NCBI GenBank assembly: GCA_947174155.1
Contig: CAMWHX010000009.1
Location: forward strand, 1-13,128
Direction of reading: 5' to 3'
DNA from: an uncultured Porphyromonadaceae bacterium
Lineage (GTDB): Bacteria; Bacteroidota; Bacteroidia; Bacteroidales; Muribaculaceae
DNA: 13,128 nucleotides
Part shown: piece after piece, positions 8,640-13,128 of the stretch
How the letters are laid out: each line of letters opens with the position of its first letter
Position numbering within the stretch: position 1 is the stretch's first letter
Translations under genes and position numbers: made by a program
The notes under the pieces: model-generated
What the model was told of the DNA's origin: nothing
Database searches by the model: none
What the model saw: only the letters and a program-made list of their open reading frames with translations

Positions 8640-8669
8640 GCCCCTCTTCTCCTTCGTGGGGAAGGGGGC
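8640..8669 (-). other. Hairpin in the clpP leader
   Basis: A stem of GCCCC/GGGGC (8640-8644 with 8665-8669), a one-base bulge at 8645, then CTTC/GAAG and three more pairs including one T-G, closing on the loop 8653-8657 (TTCGT). It ends 28 bases above the clpP ATG, so in the minus-strand mRNA it would sit just above the translation start. Its function is not known to me; mRNA stability or processing is a guess. It might also be a copy of a dispersed intergenic repeat. Confidence 0.5.
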
Positions 8670-8704
8670 TGCCCATACACTTGCAAATGTCGTGCCAACA
8701 ATGA

Positions 8705-8741
8705 CGTTTGCCCGCCTCCGGAGACGGACAGCGGGCAAACG
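8705..8741 (-). terminator. 11-bp hairpin between tig and clpP
   Basis: Arms CGTTTGCCCGC (8705-8715) and GCGGGCAAACG (8731-8741) are exact reverse complements around a 15-base loop. It starts 75 bases below the tig stop. Only a loosely T-rich sequence follows on the minus strand (TCATTGTTGG), so it could attenuate or terminate tig transcription, or act as a processing site in a tig-clpP-clpX mRNA. I found no good -33/-7 promoter between it and clpP. Confidence 0.5.
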
Positions 8742-8754
8742 CGTATCTTGGCTG

Positions 8755-8799
8755 ACGCGCTCGGCGCGTGCTCAGATCCCGGCGTCATGTGACACCGGG
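8755..8799 (-). other. Two short adjacent hairpins just below the tig stop
   Basis: 8778-8799 pairs nine bases (CCCGG at the base; one T-G wobble on the minus strand) around a 4-base loop, 17 bases after the tig stop. 8755-8769 pairs ACGCGC with GCGCGT around a 3-base loop. Together with 8705-8741 and 8640-8669 they make four potential hairpins in the 204-base tig-clpP gap. The remainder of the gap shows no gene. Confidence 0.4.
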
Positions 8800-8815
8800 G
8801 ATTGAAGTGTCAGTA

Positions 8816-10183
8816 TCACTCGGCGTTTTCGGCGGTAGGAGCGAAGAGGGCATTGAATTCCTCTACGGTCACGTCCTTCTCGTCGGCGCTTACAGCCTGA
8901 CGGATAGCGTCAAAGAGCTTGATGTCGACAGCCTGGTTGACGAGCTGGTTGTGGTAGCGCTTGTCTTTCAGGATCTCACCGGCATAACGCTCGAGCACGT
9001 CTGTGGGAACACTGGCCATGCCATACTGTGCAAACTGCTGCTGGGCGAGAGCCATGGCGAGGTTGCGGAGATCCTCCTCACCTACCTTGACTTCCAGCTG
9101 ACGGGCGATGGCATCGCGGATGAGCTCCCAGCGGAACTGGGGCAGCATGGCTGCATACTGCTCGTCGACGTTTTCGTCGGTCAGAGCCTCATTCTGCTGC
9201 TTGAGATAGAGCTTGAGGACCTCATCGGGGAGCACGATATCACCGATTGCCTTCTCGATGGCATCCTTGGCGTCAAGAGTGAAGCGGTAGTTGCTGTCGC
9301 GACGCAGGCCGTCGGCGATGATGTCGCGCAGGGCCTTGTCATACTCCTCCTCGTTGTGGACCTTATCGCTGCCGAAGACAGCGTTGTAGAACTCCTCATT
9401 GTGCTCGGCGGGCTTCAACACGATGATCTCCTTGATGTCGAAGCGGAAGTCACCGTGGTGCTCGGCGGTCTGGTCCTTGTCGATGTGGAGCATCGAGGCC
9501 AGCTCGGTAGCGGAGCCGTCGCAGGTGGCTGCGGGATTGAAGACAAGGCTCTCGCCTACCTTCTTGCCCATGAAGGCATTCTTCTGCTCCTCACTCTTAA
9601 AGTATTCGGGAGCTACGATGCCATCCTCAACCACGATACCCTCGGCCTTGGGCTGACCCTCGGCGTCAAGCTCGGTGATGACACCCTTCACGAGGGCTGT
9701 GCCGTCTACCTCCTCGCCGCTCTCCTGCTTGCCGAAGCGACGACGAAGGGCCTCGTCCTGCTTCTTCACGAGCTCGTCGCTCACCTGGATGTTGTAGTAG
9801 GGGATGTGCAGATCCTTATTGACATGAGTGTCAATCTCGGGAGCCAGACCCAACTTGAAGGTGAAGGTGAAGTCCTTGTTGTCGATATCAAAGTTCTCGT
9901 CGGCCACGGCTACAGGGTTGCCGAGCACTGCGAGTTTGTTCTCCTTGATGTAGTCATACAGAGCGTCGCTCACCATCTGGTTGACAGCCTCGTACTTGGC
10001 GCTCTTGCCATACTTCTTGGCGATGATGCCTGCGGGGACCTTACCGGCACGGAATCCGGGCTCCGCTGCCTTCTTACCGATCTCCTTGAGCTGCTTCTTT
10101 ACCTTGTCGGCGTAGTCATTCTCGTCAAGCGTGATCACCACCTTGGCGTTCACGTCGTCAAGCTTTTCGTAATTTACGTTCAT
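8816..10183 (-). CDS. tig: Trigger factor (ribosome-associated chaperone and peptidyl-prolyl isomerase)
   Basis: 455 residues, usual length for the family. Trigger factor docks on ribosomal protein L23 beside the exit tunnel and shields nascent chains. The ribosome-binding signature GFRAGKVP is at 43-50, within an N-terminal domain of about 1-115. The middle FKBP-like domain (about 150-245) is weakly conserved here: it shows only general features such as MGKKVGESLVFNP, so I would not assume strong isomerase activity. The C-terminal half is the helical, Gln/Ala-rich chaperone arm region. It lies directly upstream of clpP-clpX, the same gene order as in many bacteria, which links nascent-chain folding to Clp proteolysis. 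The ATG at 10183 lies 56 bases below a strong promoter. Confidence 0.96.
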   Translation of the reverse strand: MNVNYEKLDDVNAKVVITLDENDYADKVKKQLKEIGKKAAEPGFRAGKVPAGIIAKKYGKSAKYEAVNQMVSDALYDYIKENKLAVLGNPVAVADENFDIDNKDFTFTFKLGLAPEIDTHVNKDLHIPYYNIQVSDELVKKQDEALRRRFGKQESGEEVDGTALVKGVITELDAEGQPKAEGIVVEDGIVAPEYFKSEEQKNAFMGKKVGESLVFNPAATCDGSATELASMLHIDKDQTAEHHGDFRFDIKEIIVLKPAEHNEEFYNAVFGSDKVHNEEEYDKALRDIIADGLRRDSNYRFTLDAKDAIEKAIGDIVLPDEVLKLYLKQQNEALTDENVDEQYAAMLPQFRWELIRDAIARQLEVKVGEEDLRNLAMALAQQQFAQYGMASVPTDVLERYAGEILKDKRYHNQLVNQAVDIKLFDAIRQAVSADEKDVTVEEFNALFAPTAENAE

Positions 10184-10238
10184 CTTTATATTTGGTGTAT
10201 TCTGAGTTTCCTATGTAGGATTCTGGTTTTCTAAGGTG

Positions 10239-10270
10239 CAAATTTAGCGATTTTATCCCGTTCTACCAAA
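10239..10270 (-). promoter_or_regulatory. Bacteroidota-type promoter for tig
   Basis: On the minus strand TTTG (10270-10267) is followed after 20 bases by TAAATTTG (10246-10239). Both boxes match the Bacteroidota vegetative consensus exactly, with spacing one base over the usual 19. It predicts a transcript start near 10232 and a leader of about 50 bases. It sits in the 118-base gap after the M18 peptidase gene, in which I see no clear terminator hairpin. Confidence 0.8.
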
Positions 10271-10301
10271 TTCTGCGCCTTTAACCTCGTTTTTTACCCT
10301 A

Positions 10302-11615
10302 TTATCCCCTCCAGAATTCGCTGAATACCTTCACAGTGTCGAGATGATCGCTCACCCCGGCCGTCTCCCGGGCGGAGTGCATGGCCCATATGGCACACCC
10401 CATGTCGACACCGCGCAGGGGGAGCTGCGAGGTCAGGATATTGCCCAGCGTGCTTCCTCCGGCCACGTCGCCGTGATTGACGAATGTCTGACACTTCACT
10501 CCGGCTCTCTCGCAGAGGGCGCGGAAGGTAGCTGCACTCGAAGCGTCGGTCATATACTTGCAGTTGGCGTTGATCTTGATGACGGGACCACCTCCGATGA
10601 CTGGATGATTGGTCGGGTCGTACTTGTCGTTGTAGTTGGGATGCCAGGCATGGGCGTTGTCGGCTGAGATCATGAAGCTGCTGGCCACGGCTCGATGCAG
10701 CTCCTCGCTCCCGCCCGCCACTCTCTCGAGGAGTGTGCGAAGCCATGAGGAGCCTGCTCCCTGCTTGGTGCCGCTCCCGGTCTCCTCGTTGTCGAAGACG
10801 GCCATCACGCGTGTCGCCGCGACACTCTCTTCGCAGCGTTCGAGCATGGCGTCCAGGCTCGCATAGGCCATGGAGAGATCGTCGATACGCGCTGACTGAT
10901 AGTAGGGTGACTCTCGGCCATCCCATCCGTCGAGCGCGGCGGGTTCGAGGGGGTAGAGACAGAGCTCGTAGTCAGTGATATCGAGGGGATTGATTCCGAG
11001 ATGCTCTCCGAGCATGACGCGCAGGGCTCCCCCCTGCTTCTTCATCTCCTCGATTCGCTCCGGGGTAAAATATCCCATAACGGGCTTCATATCCTTCTGA
11101 ACGCTCAGGGGATTACCATCGTTGACACCGCGGTTGAAGTGGATGGCAAGATGTGGGATTGTGGCCACGGCGCGTTTCAGGTCCACGAGTATCTCGCGGG
11201 GATGGAGGGGATCCTCATCCTCTCCGACACGCATCATCACGCGCCCGGCGATCGAGAGGGGTCGGTCAAACCAGGTGTACATGATCCCTCCACCATATTT
11301 CTCCACGTTGAGACTCACCACTCCGCCGTCACCATAGATCTCGGCGTTGGGCTTGATCTTGAAGCAGGGGCTGTCACTATGGGAGGCTATGATGCGGAAC
11401 CCGGTTTCAGCAGCGGACTTCGCACCCTGCACCCACGCTACGAGGGCGGTGCCGTTGATGGTGGTCATATATTTTCCGCCGGGCTCAAGGGTCCAGTGGT
11501 CGGCTGCATTGAGCATCTTGAATCCGGCCTTATCCAGCTCACAGCGCATGGTAGCCACAGCCTGGAAGGGGGCCGTCGAGGCGTCGAGCCTCTTCAAAAG
11601 TTTTTCAATCTTCAT
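10302..11615 (-). CDS. M18-family metallo-aminopeptidase
   Basis: 437 residues. Family M18 enzymes (aspartyl aminopeptidase, yeast aminopeptidase I) are cytosolic, usually dodecameric, two-metal exopeptidases that remove N-terminal residues from peptides. Expected metal ligands are all visible: His79 and the neighbouring Asp81 in ASHSDSP, Asp246 in RIDDLSM, Glu277/Glu278 in DNEETGSGT (one the general base, one a ligand), Asp319 in SADNAHAWHPN and His413 in AMHSARE. No signal peptide. The ATG at 11615 overlaps the TGA of the upstream DUF5063 gene by 4 bases, so translation is probably coupled. Family assignment is firm; whether it prefers acidic residues cannot be read from the sequence. Its role is probably the final step in breaking down peptides released by proteases such as ClpXP (inference). 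Confidence 0.94.
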   Translation of the reverse strand: MKIEKLLKRLDASTAPFQAVATMRCELDKAGFKMLNAADHWTLEPGGKYMTTINGTALVAWVQGAKSAAETGFRIIASHSDSPCFKIKPNAEIYGDGGVVSLNVEKYGGGIMYTWFDRPLSIAGRVMMRVGEDEDPLHPREILVDLKRAVATIPHLAIHFNRGVNDGNPLSVQKDMKPVMGYFTPERIEEMKKQGGALRVMLGEHLGINPLDITDYELCLYPLEPAALDGWDGRESPYYQSARIDDLSMAYASLDAMLERCEESVAATRVMAVFDNEETGSGTKQGAGSSWLRTLLERVAGGSEELHRAVASSFMISADNAHAWHPNYNDKYDPTNHPVIGGGPVIKINANCKYMTDASSAATFRALCERAGVKCQTFVNHGDVAGGSTLGNILTSQLPLRGVDMGCAIWAMHSARETAGVSDHLDTVKVFSEFWRG

Positions 11616-12154
11616 GGTAGTTTGTTGTATCGTATTGCATTCAGGGGACGCATGACGTTGCAGAGTGTCTGTGCCCAGTAATCCTCAAATTGATCACGGC
11701 AAGCTCCGTAGGCTCTCTCCAACTCCTCGCCGTCGGTGTCCTTGACGATGGAGACGAAGTTATACAGAGCCTGGAAGATGTCGGCGAGTCCCTCGGAGAT
11801 GGAGGCTCCGATAGGGGTATCACTATACTGCATATCCTCCTCGAAGGTTTCGAGATAGGTATCTTGCTCACCCATGATCCGGGCGACGGAGGCGCGCACC
11901 TGATCGTAGTGCTCCTCGTCGACGTAGTCTCCGTAAAACGGGGATTCCTCATCCTCTCCGAGGCTGACACTATCTTCATCCTCGGCGCGGGTGGGAAGTT
12001 CGGCAAACTCCCAGTAGAGGCGGGGAAGCATTCCGAGGATGGCAGCGACAAACTCATCACGCTCCATGCTCTCTCCCTGCTCCAGGGTGACGCAATATCG
12101 TGTGGCGAGCGCGGTGACGGCCAGCTGCCGTCCGCGCAGTTCTTCTCTATTCAT
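11612..12154 (-). CDS. DUF5063 protein of unknown function
   Basis: 180 residues, soluble, strongly acidic and rich in Tyr, with no signal peptide or membrane segment. I recognise it as the Bacteroidota DUF5063 family from its overall pattern: an N-terminal helix with RYC, the LGMLPRLYWEFAELP segment near 40-54, then an acidic stretch around 56-80 containing SPFYGDYVDEEHYD, and a C-terminal helical part with ISEGLADIFQALYNFV and an FEDYWAQTL segment. No catalytic motif is evident, and the protein is probably all-helical. It sits 20 bases below the flavin reductase gene and overlaps the aminopeptidase start by 4 bases, so it is the middle gene of a three-gene operon. Function unknown; family recognition is from memory. 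Confidence 0.8.
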   Translation of the reverse strand: MNREELRGRQLAVTALATRYCVTLEQGESMERDEFVAAILGMLPRLYWEFAELPTRAEDEDSVSLGEDEESPFYGDYVDEEHYDQVRASVARIMGEQDTYLETFEEDMQYSDTPIGASISEGLADIFQALYNFVSIVKDTDGEELERAYGACRDQFEDYWAQTLCNVMRPLNAIRYNKLP

Positions 12155-12174
12155 CTCTATCTCTATTGCTTATC

Positions 12175-12771
12175 TTATCTCTTTCTCTTTTCCGGTTTTT
12201 TGACTGAAAACCCGAAGCGCCCGATGACCTCCCCGAGCTCGTAATAGAATCCGTGGCTGTAAGCCATCAGTCCGGCGCGGTCGAGTCGGAACGTACCGGT
12301 CTCGGGGTCCAGGTAGCGCTTGTCGGCACGTACTCCCACGATATCGGCCAGAAACATAGTGTGACTCCCGAGAGGCAACATTGTCTTGACCCGACATTCG
12401 AGGCTCAGCGGGGACTCAGCGATGGTCGGTGATGAGACCTTCTCCCCGGGGAGTGGGTTGAGTCCTGTCTCCCTCCACTTGTCGAAGTCACGTCCCGACT
12501 TCACTCCGGCCCAGTCTGTGGAGCGGGCCATATCGGTGGTAGTAAGGTTGATGGTAAACTCCATCGACTTCTCTATCAGGGGATAAGAGGTTCGCTCGGG
12601 TCGCACCGATATGTAGCACATCGGCGGATTGGTACAGGTGATACCGGTCCAGGCTATGGTCAGCATATTCCACTCCTCCGGCTTGGTGCCACAAGTCACC
12701 AGCACAGCCGGTAGCGGATAGATCATAGTCCCCCCGGGCCAGGAAACCTTCTCCTCTAATTCACAATTCAT
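12175..12771 (-). CDS. Flavin reductase-like FMN-binding protein
   Basis: 198 residues, about the usual length of flavin reductase-like split-barrel proteins, which bind FMN and may reduce it with NAD(P)H or use it as a cofactor. Family signs are the opening WPGGTMIYPLPAVLVTCG (11-28), the NMLTIAWTGITCTNPPMCYISVRP block (35-58) with the T-x-x-x-x-PP FMN-loop feel, TINLTTTDMA (73-82), and the histidine-containing HTMFLADIV strand (137-145). The ATG at 12771 lies in a tandem heptamer repeat, so residues 1-5 (MNCEL) are encoded by repeat DNA; homologues usually start only a few residues ahead of the PGTMIYP motif, so this start is reasonable. First gene of the operon with DUF5063 and the M18 peptidase. 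Substrate unknown. Confidence 0.88.
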   Translation of the reverse strand: MNCELEEKVSWPGGTMIYPLPAVLVTCGTKPEEWNMLTIAWTGITCTNPPMCYISVRPERTSYPLIEKSMEFTINLTTTDMARSTDWAGVKSGRDFDKWRETGLNPLPGEKVSSPTIAESPLSLECRVKTMLPLGSHTMFLADIVGVRADKRYLDPETGTFRLDRAGLMAYSHGFYYELGEVIGRFGFSVKKPEKRKR

Positions 12772-12788
12772 AATTCATAATTCATAAT
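12758..12788. repeat. Tandem heptamer array AATTCAT, spanning a start codon
   Basis: Plus-strand units of 7 bases: AATTCAC (12758-12764), then AATTCAT at 12765, 12772 and 12779, then a partial AAT. On the minus strand each full unit contributes ATGAATT, so three ATGs follow one another at 7-base steps, each in a different frame. Only the last, at 12771, opens the flavin reductase; the two upstream ones reach TGA after five codons. Confidence 0.9.
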
Positions 12789-12830
12789 CGAGACTAATCG
12801 GGAAAAGACCGGATTAATCCCGAGACCTCG
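12789..12830. repeat. Imperfect inverted repeat between the two heptamer arrays
   Basis: CGAG (12789-12792) pairs with CTCG (12827-12830) and TCGGGA (12798-12803) with TCCCGA (12818-12823), separated by an unpaired internal loop. The top loop contains the palindrome GGATTAATCC (12811-12820), which overlaps one arm. It is weak and may be chance, but it fills the space between the two repeat arrays in the leader of the flavin reductase operon. Confidence 0.3.
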
Positions 12831-12833
12831 ACA

Positions 12834-12861
12834 ATTCAAAATTCAACATTCAAAATTCAAA
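12834..12861. repeat. Tandem heptamer array ATTCAAA
   Basis: Four 7-base units at 12834, 12841, 12848 and 12855; the second reads ATTCAAC, the others ATTCAAA. The unit resembles, but is not the same as, the AATTCAT array 49 bases away. It lies between the mutase terminator and the flavin reductase operon, and on the minus strand supplies several TTTG tetramers. Confidence 0.85.
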
Positions 12862-12889
12862 ATTATGACAACAGCGGGCCGGCACCGAA
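12858..12889 (-). promoter_or_regulatory. Candidate promoter for the flavin reductase operon
   Basis: On the minus strand TAATTTTG (12865-12858) matches the Bacteroidota -7 element TAnnTTTG. Twenty bases upstream is TTCG (12889-12886), one mismatch from the -33 TTTG and lying inside the mutase terminator hairpin. If used, the leader would be about 80 bases and contain both heptamer arrays. Weak call, given how T-rich the repeats are. Confidence 0.3.
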
Positions 12890-12906
12890 TTCGGTAACCG
12901 GCCCGC
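12874..12906 (-). terminator. Hairpin terminator after the phospho-sugar mutase gene
   Basis: Arms GCGGGCCGG (12874-12882) and CCGGCCCGC (12898-12906) are exact reverse complements. The interior holds the palindrome ACCGAATTCGGT (12884-12895), so the stem can extend past a small internal loop to an AATT loop. It lies 30 bases below the mutase stop and is followed on the minus strand by T-rich sequence (TGTTGTCATAATTTTG), consistent with intrinsic termination. Confidence 0.75.
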
Positions 12907-12936
12907 AATTATCATTTTAGCTTTCTGAATGACTGT

Positions 12937-13128
12937 TTATTTGATCAGGTCGTTCATGATAGCGTCGATATGCGCCTCAGCCTTCTTGACAGTGGCCTCA
13001 TAGTTGGACTTATCGCCCATATCCTCGCGCACCTCAACGTAGAACTTGATCTTGGGCTCCGTGCCTGAGGGACTGATCGAGACCTTGTCGCCACCCTCGG
13101 TGAAGAACTGCAACACGTTGCTCGTAGT
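12937..13128 (-). CDS. Phospho-sugar mutase (phosphoglucomutase/phosphomannomutase family), C-terminal part only
   Basis: 63 residues plus TAA; the 5' part lies beyond the right edge. The segment KVSISPSGTEPKIKFY is the phosphate-binding loop of domain 4 of the alpha-D-phosphohexomutase family, and the following residues end in an amphipathic helix, as expected at the C-terminus. Such enzymes interconvert hexose 1- and 6-phosphates through a phosphoserine in an upstream domain that is not in this window, so specificity for glucose or mannose cannot be told. The usual Arg of the RPSGTEP loop is replaced by Ser (SPSGTEP). A strong hairpin follows the stop. Confidence 0.88.
   Translation of the reverse strand, partial: TTSNVLQFFTEGGDKVSISPSGTEPKIKFYVEVREDMGDKSNYEATVKKAEAHIDAIMNDLIK

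Noticed and set aside
8612..8788. A 59-residue N-terminal extension of ClpP in the same open frame
   Set aside because: It passes through the hairpin cluster, has no ClpP similarity, and the internal ATG at 8611 matches the family start.
8768..10234. A 488-codon open frame on the plus strand, the longest non-assigned frame in the window
   Set aside because: It lies antisense to trigger factor, is a Leu/Val/Gly-rich translation typical of the complement of a biased gene, matches no family I know, and ends in the tig promoter region.
1..13128. Possible defence island, CRISPR, prophage, integron or biosynthetic cluster
   Set aside because: Every long minus-strand frame belongs to a housekeeping or conserved family, gaps are short, and no spacer array, att duplication, tRNA or recombinase is visible.

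Overview
The window reads as an ordinary chromosomal segment of a moderately GC-rich member of the Bacteroidales (Bacteroidota). Muribaculaceae or a neighbouring family is a guess, not a demonstration. The basis is the protein families (a duplicated parvulin-type foldase cluster, a RecQ with a long acidic tail, a ClpX with a VGY loop, DUF5063), two promoters of the Bacteroidota -33/-7 type, and no conspicuous Shine-Dalgarno sequences. All ten genes lie on the minus strand, so transcription runs from high to low coordinates. No rRNA, tRNA, CRISPR, transposase, integrase or phage gene is visible.

In order of transcription: (1) 13128-12937 is the last 63 codons of a phospho-sugar mutase, followed by a strong hairpin terminator. 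(2) 12771-10302 is a compact operon: a flavin-reductase-like FMN protein, a DUF5063 protein, and an M18 metallo-aminopeptidase whose start overlaps the preceding stop by 4 bases. Upstream of it are two small heptamer repeat arrays, one of which supplies the flavin reductase start codon. (3) 10183-6560 is the protein quality-control block tig, clpP, clpX. It has a well-formed promoter before tig, a cluster of four potential hairpins between tig and clpP, and a 17-bp perfect hairpin after clpX. (4) 6303-4123 is recQ with its own promoter. (5) 4071-1 is a cluster of three periplasmic peptidyl-prolyl isomerase/SurA-type chaperone genes: a double-parvulin protein, a degenerate relative with no recognisable rotamase core, and a SurA-like protein that runs off the left edge.

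Functionally the window combines cytosolic folding and proteolysis (trigger factor, ClpXP, M18 peptidase), envelope protein folding (the foldase trio, probably serving outer-membrane proteins), recombination and repair (RecQ) and carbohydrate metabolism (mutase). I see no evidence for a new defence, mobile or biosynthetic system. The observations most worth a second look are the start-codon-bearing heptamer array, the hairpin cluster between tig and clpP, and the degenerate middle foldase gene.
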